The position numbers and the translations under genes are program-made. A stretch of 64,000 nucleotides of DNA from Burkholderia sp. USMB20 (lineage in GTDB: Bacteria > Pseudomonadota > Gammaproteobacteria > Burkholderiales > Burkholderiaceae). Each line of letters starts with the position of its first letter. Position 1 is the stretch's first letter. The notes below the pieces were generated by a model that saw only the letters and a program-made list of their open reading frames with translations, was not told the origin of the DNA and ran no database searches. The stretch spans positions 124,001 through 188,000 of the forward strand of contig NZ_JTAN02000017.1 of NCBI RefSeq assembly GCF_000949135.2. The letters are read 5' to 3'. Of the stretch, positions 53,229-60,389 are shown piece after piece.

Positions 53229-55204
53229 TGAATGGTCACGACGCCGCGCGCGCACGTGACGCCCTGTTCTCGCTCGATGCCGGGTGCCCGCGCAGTGAGT
53301 GGGTGAGCGCCGGCATGGCAGCGAAGGCAGCCGGCCTGTCCGAGGCTGATTTCCTCGAGTGGTCAGCGACCGGCGCCAATTTCGCTGGCGAACGTGACGC
53401 AAAGTCCGCCTGGAAGAGCTTTAAGCAGGATGGCGGTATTGGTCCGGCAACGCTGTTCAGAATGGCGATGGATGCCGGCTGGCGTGATATGCACCCGCGC
53501 AACGTCACGCCGGCGGCGCGCGTACCGGTCGCGAAGCCGACGAACGTCGACACGCCCCGGAAGCCGCGCACCGACCTGGCCGCGACGTTCGACAGCTATC
53601 CGGCCGCAAGCGCCGACCATCCCTACATCGTTGCGAAACGCGGCACGCCGGACGGCCTACGCGTGGTACCGAAAGACGACACGCTCACCATAGGCGGCCA
53701 ACGCGTCGCCGGCTGGCTGGCGGTGCCGGTTCGCTCGTTCGACGGCATGCTCTGCACGGTCCAATTCGTTCCGCCGCCGGGTGCCGGGAAGAAGCTCAAC
53801 GCACCAGGCGCGTCGTTCAACGATGGCTTGTTCATGGTCGGCGACATTACACCGGATGGAACGCTATACGTATGTGAGGGCATCGGCCAAGCATGGGCTT
53901 GCGCCAAGGCCGACTACCACGCCGCCGCGATGGTTACGTTCGGCTCTGGCCGCACTCGCCCCATCGCGAAGGTGCTGCACAAGCGGTTTCCGGCGGCGCG
54001 CATCGTCATCGTGCCGGACCGCGGCAAAGAGGCGGACGCCGAAGCCATCGCACGCGAACTTACCGGCGCGTGGGTCGAAATGCCCTCCGACAAGCCGGCG
54101 AACTATGACGCGAACGACTACGAGGCCGAGCACGGCATCGACGCACTGGCGGATCTTCTCCGCGCCGCCAAGACACCGCCGATGCGGTATCGGCTCCAAT
54201 CGGCCGACGACTTGCTCACCGCGCCGCCGCTTCGCTGGCTGGTTCAGGGCGTATTGCCCGCCTCTGGGTTCGCTGCCGTCTATGGCCCGTCGGGTTCCGG
54301 GAAATCATTTCTGGTGCTCGACCTCTGCGCGGCTGTCGCGGCGGGCGCTGATTGGTTCGGGCGGCGCTCGAGCGCAGTTCCCGTTACCTACGTATGTCTC
54401 GAAGGCGAAGCCGGCCTTGGCAAGCGGGCGAAGGCATGGAGCATCCGCAAGCAACTCAATCTGCCGGGGCGCCTCCGGTTCGTCACTCAGCCGCTCGACC
54501 TGCGGCAGTCCGAAGACGTTGCCGACCTGTGCGCGGCGGTACTGTCGGCGGGTGGCCGCGACGGGCTGCTCGTCATCGACACGCTGAACCGTGCAGCGCC
54601 AGGCACTGACGAGAACTCCAGCGTCGACATGGGTCATCTCATTGAGGCGTGCAAGGAAGCGCAGCGCCGGCTCGGCGGCGTGGTGCTGCTCGTCCATCAC
54701 ACCGGCAAGGATGGCACGAAGGGGCTCCGCGGTCATAGCAGCCTGTATGCCGCGCTCGACGCCGCCATCGAGGTTTCACGCAATGACGGGCGCCGGGAAT
54801 GGAGCGTTGCCAAGAGCAAGGACGACGCCGACGGTGGGCGCAATGCGTTCGCTCTGCGCGTGGTGGAACTGGGCGACGACGAGCACGGCGAACCGGTTAC
54901 CTCGTGCGTTGTCGAGCCCGACGAGAGCACCAAGGAGGTAGCGCGCGTGAAGCTTCCGCAAGGTGGCAACCAGCGCATCGCATTAGACGCCCTCGCCGAA
55001 CCTCTGCGCCAGTCCCAGGACTTCGGTAAAGGCGACGCGCCACCGACGCACCCTTGCATCGAAATCGAGGCGGCTGTCCGGTTGGTGGCGTCAAGCCTGA
55101 CCTGCGAGCCACGAAAGCGAAACGAGCGTGCCAGGGCGGCCGTGACCGGCCTTGTAGCGAACGGAATCTATGGCTCCAAGGACGGCTGGCTATGGCGCAA
55201 GTAA
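53225..55204 (+). CDS. Primase-helicase: PriCT-2, Toprim-like and RepA-type ATPase domains
   Basis: 659 aa. N-terminal PriCT-2 domain at about 5-80 (FSLDAGCPRSEWVSAGMAAK, FRMAMDAGW). A Toprim-like module follows with its Glu at residue 218 (LYVCEGIGQAWACAKADYHA) and RIVIVPDRGKEADAEAIARE. Then comes a RepA/DnaB-like hexameric ATPase with Walker A GPSGSGKS (354-361), Walker B LLVIDTLN (Asp452) and sensor-like VLLVHHTGKDGTKGLRGHSS. The set is that of self-replicating satellites and small elements: priming plus unwinding in one chain. It should start replication of the excised circle, probably at the adjacent repeats before ssb. The polymerase must come from the host. Confidence 0.9.
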   Translation: MMNGHDAARARDALFSLDAGCPRSEWVSAGMAAKAAGLSEADFLEWSATGANFAGERDAKSAWKSFKQDGGIGPATLFRMAMDAGWRDMHPRNVTPAARVPVAKPTNVDTPRKPRTDLAATFDSYPAASADHPYIVAKRGTPDGLRVVPKDDTLTIGGQRVAGWLAVPVRSFDGMLCTVQFVPPPGAGKKLNAPGASFNDGLFMVGDITPDGTLYVCEGIGQAWACAKADYHAAAMVTFGSGRTRPIAKVLHKRFPAARIVIVPDRGKEADAEAIARELTGAWVEMPSDKPANYDANDYEAEHGIDALADLLRAAKTPPMRYRLQSADDLLTAPPLRWLVQGVLPASGFAAVYGPSGSGKSFLVLDLCAAVAAGADWFGRRSSAVPVTYVCLEGEAGLGKRAKAWSIRKQLNLPGRLRFVTQPLDLRQSEDVADLCAAVLSAGGRDGLLVIDTLNRAAPGTDENSSVDMGHLIEACKEAQRRLGGVVLLVHHTGKDGTKGLRGHSSLYAALDAAIEVSRNDGRREWSVAKSKDDADGGRNAFALRVVELGDDEHGEPVTSCVVEPDESTKEVARVKLPQGGNQRIALDALAEPLRQSQDFGKGDAPPTHPCIEIEAAVRLVASSLTCEPRKRNERARAAVTGLVANGIYGSKDGWLWRK

Positions 55205-55231
55205 CCCACCTTCCCGCCCATCCCGGAGTCC

Positions 55232-55312
55232 GTCCCGTTCCCGCCCGTATCTATATATACGGAGCGGGAGAAAACGGGACCCAGAAACTCCCGAAACGGG
55301 ACAAAACGGGAC
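55232..55312. repeat. Iteron-like cluster, candidate replication origin
   Basis: AAACGGGAC occurs at 55272-55280, 55294-55302 and 55304-55312, with starts 22 and 10 bp apart (near helical multiples). An inverted copy, GTCCCGTT, lies at 55232-55239. Between the inverted and direct copies is an AT-rich core, GTATCTATATATAC (about 55247-55260). Iterons of opposite orientation around an AT-rich core, beside the helicase gene, match the layout of satellite and plasmid origins. An alternative is an operator for ssb, which starts 91 bp later. Confidence 0.55.
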
Positions 55313-55402
55313 ATTTCGGGAATCAAAACCGCGAAGGATCCGCACTAGCGCGGACGTGTATCGATAACTTGGGCGACGATAGCTGCCTACTGGAGGTGAA
55401 AG

Positions 55403-55831
55403 ATGATTGACGGTCTGGTAAGTGGGAAGCTGTACGGGACGGCGGCAAGCCGGACGGGTCAAAGCGGCACGCAGTTTGTGACCGCCAAGGTGCGCGCTGC
55501 CGTGGGCGACGGCGAAGCGCTGTTCGTGAACGTGATTGCGTTCGCGGACGACGCGCAATCTGCCCTACTCGCGCTCAATGACGGCGATTCCGTGGCACTG
55601 GCCGGTTCCCTGACGCCGAAGGTATGGACCGACAAGCACGGTAACGCAAAGCCGGCGCTCGACATGGTGGCGCACGCGGTGCTGACCGCCTATCACGTGA
55701 AGCGCAAGCGCGCCGCCGTGCAGGGCGACGGTAACGGAACCGAGCGTACCGGCCGCCGACCGGCGAACGGCGCCGACCAGGCGAAGCAGATGTATGGCAA
55801 CGGGCCTGACGACATGCAGGATGACCTGTAA
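55403..55831 (+). CDS. Single-stranded DNA-binding protein (island copy)
   Basis: 142 aa; strong GGAGGTGA before the ATG. OB-fold SSB pattern: IDGLVSGKLYGTAASRTGQS, QFVTAKVRAAVGDGEALFVN, VNVIAFADDAQSALLALNDG and DSVALAGSLTPKVWTDKHGN. A basic/polar linker leads to a very acidic end (GPDDMQDDL) like the protein-interaction tip of SSBs, though not the exact DDDIPF. It should coat single strands during element replication. Confidence 0.88.
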   Translation: MIDGLVSGKLYGTAASRTGQSGTQFVTAKVRAAVGDGEALFVNVIAFADDAQSALLALNDGDSVALAGSLTPKVWTDKHGNAKPALDMVAHAVLTAYHVKRKRAAVQGDGNGTERTGRRPANGADQAKQMYGNGPDDMQDDL

Positions 55832-55907
55832 CACCGCCTCTAAAGTAGAGAGAAATAGTGAAAACCCGAGCGCTTTTCGCGCTTACACGATAGTAAGGAG
55901 AACTCTG

Positions 55908-56369
55908 ATGACGCTCCCCGCATCGCCCCCGATGTCCATGTCGCAAATCGCAACCGAACTTGGCCGCACCTTGCCGCTCTCGCTGCTCGATTCAGGGGTG
56001 CTCGCGCTGGCCGGTAAGAGCGGCGCACCGGTCAGCTTCAGCGATTTGTTCGGCAAGACCGGACGCTTCGATGGAGCCTTGACGGGTCAAGGCAGCGGAT
56101 CTCTCGTCTTCGTGAATTTCCCGGCATCGACACCGTTTTTTGACATTGCTCTGGTTTCGCTGGTACAGGACGCAACGCCGCACACGGTTCTGACGACTTC
56201 GGCTGCATCGGCATATTGGTCCGGGAACATAATGGCCATCAACAACACGACGGGCGTCAGCGTTGTCATGCCCAAATTCAGCGCAACGCAATGGGTAGCA
56301 TCATCGGCACCCGCGAACCTGATACGAAGCGGCCATACCGACAGCTTCACGATATTGCCCTCCGCCTAA
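55908..56369 (+). CDS. Orphan phage tail-like protein
   Basis: 153 aa; AAGGAG 7 bases before the ATG. The N-terminal 50 residues, MSMSQIATELGRTLPLSLLD with LALAGKSGAPVSFSDLFGKT, follow the pattern at the start of several phage tail and virion proteins (an LAGxxSGxISxxDLxGK block). The rest is beta-rich, Ser/Thr-rich (TGQGSGSLVFVNFPASTPFF, LTTSAASAYWSGNIMAINNT). No other virion gene is nearby. It may be a remnant, or a satellite-encoded tail accessory that changes helper-phage particles; the latter is speculative. Confidence 0.6.
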   Translation: MTLPASPPMSMSQIATELGRTLPLSLLDSGVLALAGKSGAPVSFSDLFGKTGRFDGALTGQGSGSLVFVNFPASTPFFDIALVSLVQDATPHTVLTTSAASAYWSGNIMAINNTTGVSVVMPKFSATQWVASSAPANLIRSGHTDSFTILPSA

Positions 56370-56412
56370 TAGGGCGGGAAGATGGCCCGATTGCCTTGAC
56401 TGAGAACAGACC

Positions 56413-56489
56413 AAAAACAGGCGGCGCGCTGTCTGCTTCAACAGCCGAAAAACAGGCGGCGCGTTTAGCTGGTAACAGCCAAAAAACAG
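56413..56489. repeat. Short direct repeats, zone 1
   Basis: AAAAACAGGCGGCGCG at 56413-56428 and 56448-56463. AACAGCC(G/A)AAAAACAG at 56440-56455 and 56474-56489, starts 34 bp apart. The two repeat types interlock over 77 bp in otherwise non-coding DNA. Possible protein-binding array or second origin element. Confidence 0.55.
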
Positions 56490-56599
56490 CCAAACAGCGA
56501 ATGCTTTGAAATCAATCAAAGGAAATCAAACGCCAGACAGAGTCAGCCTGCAAAATGCTTGCAGAATCATCTGGTTGGCACGACGGGACGGAATCATTC

Positions 56600-56700
56600 T
56601 CGGACCAATACGTGCGCGCGCGAGGGGCATGCATTTCTTGAGTCCATAAAAAGGCCTCGAGTATTCGGACCAATACGCGCGTGCGCGCGCGAGGCGCATG
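56600..56700. repeat. Long direct repeats with alternating purine-pyrimidine tracts, zone 2
   Basis: TCGGACCAATACG followed by a (GC/GT)n tract and GAGG(G/C)GCATG occurs at 56600-56631 and again at 56665-56700, 65 bp apart. A shorter relative, ATACGCGCGCGTGCGCGTGAG, lies near 56833. Alternating purine-pyrimidine tracts can form Z-DNA. Function unknown; it lies at the junction between the replication block and the cargo genes. Confidence 0.55.
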
Positions 56701-56760
56701 GACGGCCACGGTAAGTTATCGGTAAAAAACCGGTCGATACCGTGGCAGCGCCAAAAGGAA

Positions 56761-56919
56761 ATGGCTGAAATTGGCGCCGAACTTACGGCCCGCTACGGGA
56801 AGCTACCCGCTGCTACCCGAATTCGCGAAGCGATACGCGCGCGTGCGCGTGAGACCCAGGCTTGTGTTTTCTTGCAGAACCCGCAGATTCCAGCATCTGA
56901 TTTTCTAGTTTTTTCCTAG
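56761..56919 (+). CDS. Possible small protein
   Basis: 52 aa from the ATG at 56761, with AAAAGGAA directly upstream; an in-frame ATG at 56698 would add 21 residues running through the repeat. Sequence AEIGAELTARYGKLPAATRI with REAIRARARETQACVFLQNP looks helical and basic. No family recognised and third-position bias is weak, so it may not be real. Confidence 0.3.
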   Translation: MAEIGAELTARYGKLPAATRIREAIRARARETQACVFLQNPQIPASDFLVFS

Positions 56920-56964
56920 TATGAATTACTGCCGCTCTGGCAGTTAATTAAAAATGGGGACGCT

Positions 56965-57699
56965 ATGAAAATCAGAACCGCGATTGGGGTGGCCGTGACT
57001 ACCTTTTTGGCAGCGTGCGGCGGTGGCGATGGCGGAGGAAGTGGCAGCACGTCCGCGCCGGTCCAGAATCAGGACTCGCAGGGCTTCTGGCAGGGAACCA
57101 CAAGCAACGGCCGGAACGTCTCCGCTCTCGTGCTCGAAACGGGGCAATATTTCGCAGTGTATTCGACCAACGGCGTTGTGGACGGGATGTTCGAAGGCAC
57201 CTTCTCGACAAGCGGCAACACAATCACCGATAAGTCATCGTTGGACTTTGCGATTGGCGTTGGTGTAATTCCCGCCTCCATTACCGGCTCCGTCACTACG
57301 AAGCAGTCCATCAACGGCACGGTCAGCGAATCGAACAACTCGGTGACGTTCAGCGGCAACTACAACACGGCGTATGACACGCCCGCCACGCTCTCACAGG
57401 CCGTCGGCACCTGGTCAGGACACTCCAGTGGCACAACCGTCGCCACGAGCTTGACCGTCACGTCGTCCGGCTCTTTCACGGGGACCAGTGGAACCTGCAC
57501 GTTCAGCGGCTCGGTCGCGCCGCGCGCCACCGGGAAGGCCGTGTTCGATGGCACCGTCACGTTCAATGACGCTTCGTGTCAGCTAGGCGCGGGCACGTCG
57601 CTTGGATTTGAGGCCGTGGTCTCCGGTACGCAGCTAATCGCGGCAGGTGTCAATTCGTCGAGAACGAATGGCTTCATTTTCATCGGCGCCAAAAGTTGA
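56965..57699 (+). CDS. Island-encoded surface lipoprotein
   Basis: 244 aa. Signal KIRTAIGVAVTTFLAACGGG with lipobox LAAC, Cys at residue 18, then a Gly/Ser linker (GGGDGGGSGSTSAPVQ). The mature part is a low-Lys, Ser/Thr/Gly-rich beta repeat protein: SNGRNVSALVLETGQYFAVY, TFSTSGNTITDKSSLDFAIG, TKQSINGTVSESNNSVTFSG, VTSSGSFTGTSGTCTFSGSV. This is typical of exported beta-barrel-like or jelly-roll lipoproteins common in Burkholderia and its phages. A role in host surface change (for example phage exclusion) is conceivable but unproven. Its codon bias is less extreme than that of flanking chromosomal genes. Confidence 0.8.
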   Translation: MKIRTAIGVAVTTFLAACGGGDGGGSGSTSAPVQNQDSQGFWQGTTSNGRNVSALVLETGQYFAVYSTNGVVDGMFEGTFSTSGNTITDKSSLDFAIGVGVIPASITGSVTTKQSINGTVSESNNSVTFSGNYNTAYDTPATLSQAVGTWSGHSSGTTVATSLTVTSSGSFTGTSGTCTFSGSVAPRATGKAVFDGTVTFNDASCQLGAGTSLGFEAVVSGTQLIAAGVNSSRTNGFIFIGAKS

Positions 57700-57837
57700 C
57701 CGATGGAGCGGTGGGCTTTCGGGTCCACCTCTCTGCCGCGAGCGCGCCTCGCGTGCAAGTGAATCCGCGTCTTGCTGACGATGGAGAGAATGAGGCCGGT
57801 GCGCGCCAGATGAATGCCGCACGCTGGGGCGTATCGG

Positions 57838-58290
57838 TCAGCCCTGCTTCTTGTTGCGGAACCCGCGGCGAACCCATCCGACCGCGAGGAAGAGCGCGCC
57901 GACTGTTCCGCTCACCCAGCCAACTATCGAAACCGACGCCCCAAAGGCGGCACGCTTTGCCGTTGCTACCGCATCGGCGCGCTGTTGAGCCTGTTTCTGA
58001 GCAAACTGCTCCCGAGGCCCATCGGTGCCCGCGCAGAGTCCTGCAAACGGGTCAACCTGATTCGCGCCTGCTGGTTGCTGCGCGAGGTATTCGTCAAACG
58101 GTGAACTGTCTGCCGGTGCGGCCTTTGGAGCGACTGATTCACGCCGGCAATTGTCGTAGAGGTTGAGCGCGTTCTCGTAATCGGTATTGGCGCGCTGCTC
58201 AGCGTAGCGGACGTTGTCCACGTACACCCAGCCAGCCAACGCGCCCGCTGCCACCGTCAAGACCACCCAAATACGAGTCCAGCCGCCCAT
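57838..58290 (-). CDS. Small two-helix membrane protein, opposite strand
   Basis: 150 aa. TM1 near the N-terminus (WVVLTVAAGALAGWVYVDNV), a polar domain with paired cysteines (LYDNCRRESVAPK and FAGLCAGTDG), and TM2 near the end (ASVSIVGWVSGTVGALFLAV) before a basic tail RRGFRNKKQG. The loop would be periplasmic, with a possible disulfide. It is the only leftward gene in the island and converges on the lipoprotein. No family recognised. Confidence 0.7.
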   Translation of the reverse strand: MGGWTRIWVVLTVAAGALAGWVYVDNVRYAEQRANTDYENALNLYDNCRRESVAPKAAPADSSPFDEYLAQQPAGANQVDPFAGLCAGTDGPREQFAQKQAQQRADAVATAKRAAFGASVSIVGWVSGTVGALFLAVGWVRRGFRNKKQG

Positions 58291-58556
58291 GTTGGCCCCT
58301 TCGCGTCATTCGTGTTTTACGGGGATGGTAGCGGATGGCGAGCGGGTTGCGTCGATAGCATGGGCGAACTCTCCGACGTTAGAGAAGAGTCATGCGGGCA
58401 CGCGAAACTGTCCGACGTTGCCGACCTTGAATTGATGGCTGGAAATGTGAAAGAGCCGCATATTGCTCCACAACGTCGACTGCTCATGGGTGCACGCGCA
58501 ACGACAGGGATGGGAGAGCCAGGCCGAGGGGGGCGCTCATCCGAATTGACCGGAAA
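58291..58556. other. Non-coding right end of the island
   Basis: No gene. It contains the promoter side of the small membrane-protein gene and two copies of TCCGACGTT (near 58372 and 58410). The frame that reads through here into the tRNA is an artefact. Confidence 0.5.
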
Positions 58557-58576
58557 TGCCTACATGGTGCCTACAC
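58557..58576 (+). promoter_or_regulatory. Integrase arm-type sites, right end
   Basis: TGCCTACAT-GG-TGCCTACAC, two copies 11 bp apart, the same motif, spacing and orientation as at 48134-48153 near the left end. They lie 58 bp inside the right attachment repeat. Confidence 0.7.
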
Positions 58577-58590
58577 GGACGCCAGAAAGC

Positions 58591-58617
58591 AAAAAGCCCA
58601 GTCGCAATGACTGGGCT
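58591..58617 (-). terminator. Island-borne terminator for tRNA-His
   Basis: AGCCCAGTC (58595-58603) pairs with GACTGGGCT (58609-58617), followed on the minus strand by CTTTTTG. It starts 17 bp after the tRNA 3' end and is island DNA, replacing the original terminator now at 47915-47948. Confidence 0.85.
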
Positions 58618-58633
58618 AAGTGCTTGAATTTGT

Positions 58634-58682
58634 TGGGGTGGCTGATGGGACTCGAACCCACGACAACAGGAATCACAATCCT
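58634..58682 (-). repeat. Right attachment repeat within tRNA-His
   Basis: 49 bp identical to 47957-48005. This copy is part of the complete tRNA gene, so insertion left the tRNA functional. Confidence 0.95.
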
Positions 58683-58710
58683 GGACTCTACCAACTGAGC
58701 TACAGCCACC
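58634..58710 (-). tRNA. tRNA-His (GTG anticodon)
   Basis: 77 nt including the extra 5' G typical of tRNA-His and an encoded CCA. The anticodon loop TTGTGAT gives GTG, closed by CAGGA/TCCTG. The T-arm GTGGG-TTCGAGT-CCCAT and acceptor GGTGGCT/AGCCACC pair correctly. The 5' 28 nt are chromosomal and the 3' 49 nt belong to the duplicated attachment core. Confidence 0.97.
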
Positions 58711-58726
58711 ACTGATACTGCTTTGT

Positions 58727-58796
58727 TTCTTCGCTGTTTCGTTTCGTGTTCAGCAGCGAAGAACAAGATTATACGAAGACTTTTCCGTCTTGCAAA
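58727..58796 (-). promoter_or_regulatory. tRNA-His promoter and leader hairpin
   Basis: On the minus strand, TTTGCA (58796-58791), 17 bp, TATAAT (58773-58768) forms a good promoter that overlaps the last codons of dusA. The leader that follows contains TTCTTCGCTG/CAGCGAAGAA (58727-58736 with 58754-58763), a 10-bp hairpin before the tRNA. Confidence 0.7.
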
Positions 58797-59803
58797 GCAT
58801 TTTTTTCAAAAATTTCTTCGGCGTCGTTCAGATGCGTGCGCGCCTCGTCGAACACGGCCAGATCGCCGCGCGCGAGCTTCTTGTTGTCGGACAGCACACG
58901 ACGCCAGCCGCGCGCACCCGCGACGCCACGATAGAGCCCGAGAGCATGCCGCACGATCGCGCCGAGATACGTGCCGCGCTTCAGTTCCGCCGCGCAGTAT
59001 TCGATCAGTTTCGCCTCGGCCTCTTCGCGCGTCGGCACCGCCGCAGTCGAGCCGTAGAAGCGCGCATCGACACCCGCGAGCACATACGGGTTGTGATAAG
59101 CCTCGCGGCCGAGCATCACGCCGTCCACGTGCTCGAGATGCTGCGCGACTTCGTCGAGCGTCTTGATCCCGCCGTTGATCACGATCTCCAGCGACGGGAA
59201 ATCGCGCTTCAGTTGATACGCATAGTCGTACTTGAGCGGCGGGATCTCGCGGTTCTCCTTCGGCGACAGCCCCTTCAGGATCGCATTGCGCGCGTGCACC
59301 ACGAACGTTTCGCAGCCGGCCTCCGCCACCGTGCCGACGAAGTCCCGCACGAACGCATAATCCTCGACCGCGTCGACACCGATCCGGTGCTTGACCGTGA
59401 CCGGCACCGACACCGCATCGCGCATCGCCTTCACGCAGTCGGCAACGAGTTGCGGCTCGTTCATCAGGCACGCGCCGAACGCACCGCGCTGCACGCGCTC
59501 GGACGGACAGCCGCAATTCAGGTTGATCTCGTCGTAGCCCCACTGCTCGCCGAGTTTCGCGGCGCGCGCGAGATCGTCCCGTTCGCTGCCGCCCAGTTGC
59601 AGCGCGACCGGCGATTCGTTCGGCGTGAACGCGAGATGCCGCTGGGCGTCGCCGAACAGCAGCGCGCCCGTCGTGATCATTTCCGTATACAGCCACGTGT
59701 CGCGCGTCAGCGTGCGATGGAACGACCGGCAATGACGGTCGGTCCAGTCGAGCATGGGCGCCACGGAAACGCGGCGGGGAGGAAGCGAGGACGGTACGGA
59801 CAT
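58769..59803 (-). CDS. dusA: tRNA-dihydrouridine synthase A
   Basis: 344 aa from the ATG at 59803; an ATG-less extension to 59836 is possible. FMN-binding TIM barrel with the DusA-specific start PRRVSVAPMLDWTDRHCRSF and the active-site segment INLNCGCPSERVQRGAFGAC, where the catalytic Cys follows the NCGCPS motif. Also VTVKHRIGVDAVEDYAFVRD and HARNAILKGLSPKENREIPP. It reduces uridines 20/20a in tRNA D-loops with NADPH. It lies directly before tRNA-His. dusA is itself a known island target, but here the adjacent tRNA is used instead. Confidence 0.96.
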   Translation of the reverse strand: MSVPSSLPPRRVSVAPMLDWTDRHCRSFHRTLTRDTWLYTEMITTGALLFGDAQRHLAFTPNESPVALQLGGSERDDLARAAKLGEQWGYDEINLNCGCPSERVQRGAFGACLMNEPQLVADCVKAMRDAVSVPVTVKHRIGVDAVEDYAFVRDFVGTVAEAGCETFVVHARNAILKGLSPKENREIPPLKYDYAYQLKRDFPSLEIVINGGIKTLDEVAQHLEHVDGVMLGREAYHNPYVLAGVDARFYGSTAAVPTREEAEAKLIEYCAAELKRGTYLGAIVRHALGLYRGVAGARGWRRVLSDNKKLARGDLAVFDEARTHLNDAEEIFEKNALQDGKVFV

Positions 59804-59881
59804 GGAATTCGGGGCAGCAAGCGGCGCGGGAAACAACCCGACATTTTACCGCAACGCGACCAGGCCGGCCCGGCAGCCTGC

Positions 59882-60136
59882 CTAGACCGGCCCGCCGTCG
59901 CCCAGTTCGGCGTCGACGGCCCGCCGCGCCTCGTCAAGTACGCGCTCGATCACGCGCCGTTCGGTCAGCAGCATCCCGTCGACTTTCACGAGCCGCCAGT
60001 CGATCCGCACGGCCGAGCCCTGCAGCACGCGGTAGTGCGCATGCTCGCCGTCCCACACCTGCTCGGTCTTCACCTCGATCTCGTAGCCGCGGTACGGCTC
60101 GCTGAAATCGCCGAGATCGCTGCCTCTCGGTTCCAT
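59882..60136 (-). CDS. Small conserved hypothetical protein
   Basis: 84 aa from the ATG at 60136. DLGDFSEPYRGYEIEVKTEQ, VWDGEHAHYRVLQGSAVRID and a helical end (VIERVLDEARRAVDAELG) suggest a small alpha/beta fold. Function unknown. Same strand as the next small gene and dusA. Confidence 0.6.
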   Translation of the reverse strand: MEPRGSDLGDFSEPYRGYEIEVKTEQVWDGEHAHYRVLQGSAVRIDWRLVKVDGMLLTERRVIERVLDEARRAVDAELGDGGPV

Positions 60137-60191
60137 CGCTCGCTCCGTGGCGACACGGCGCCAGGCCGCCGCGGCGGCCGGCGCCGTGCGC

Positions 60192-60389
60192 TCAATCGTA
60201 TTCGTTGGACAAAACGGATTTGCCATCGGCGGTCAGGTCGACACGGTCGGCCGCCGCCTGATAGATCAGCCCTTCGTTCAGCAACGCATAGACGACGTCG
60301 TCGAACGCGGCAGGGACCGGCCGGCTGTCGCCGAACTGGTCGATCCACTTCAGCGCCACGATGGCTTCGGGAGAAAGGATGGGGGTCAT
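60192..60389 (-). CDS. Small hypothetical protein
   Basis: 65 aa from the ATG at 60389: LSPEAIVALKWIDQFGDSRP, VPAAFDDVVYALLNEGLIYQ, VDLTADGKSVL. The alternation of helices and a final strand pair recalls a winged-helix 'lower module' without DNA-binding evidence. Function unknown. Confidence 0.55.
   Translation of the reverse strand: MTPILSPEAIVALKWIDQFGDSRPVPAAFDDVVYALLNEGLIYQAAADRVDLTADGKSVLSNEYD

Larger units (their letters stand above)
47957..58682. mobile_element. 10.7-kb integrative element in tRNA-His (satellite-like, replication-competent)
   Basis: Bounded by 49-bp perfect direct repeats. Contents in order: tyrosine integrase, two small hypotheticals, a 633-aa unknown protein, AlpA-like regulator, HTH-like protein, PriCT-2/Toprim/helicase, SSB, orphan tail-like protein, repeat zones, lipoprotein, and on the opposite strand a small membrane protein. 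Most genes run left to right in close spacing. Codon third positions are visibly less GC-rich than in the flanks, pointing to transfer. No relaxase, T4SS, capsid, terminase, lysis or toxin gene is recognised. It could be a phage satellite, a defective prophage core or a mobilisable element. The integrase lies at the end opposite the intact tRNA. Confidence 0.9.

Noticed and set aside
55232-55312. CRISPR-like array from the regular short repeats before ssb
   Set aside because: Repeats are only 8-9 bp with spacers of 1-13 bp and no cas genes; iterons fit better. No CRISPR array was seen anywhere in the window.
58312-58698. 128-codon plus-strand frame ending inside tRNA-His
   Set aside because: It reads through arm sites, the terminator and the tRNA; no codon bias or ribosome site.
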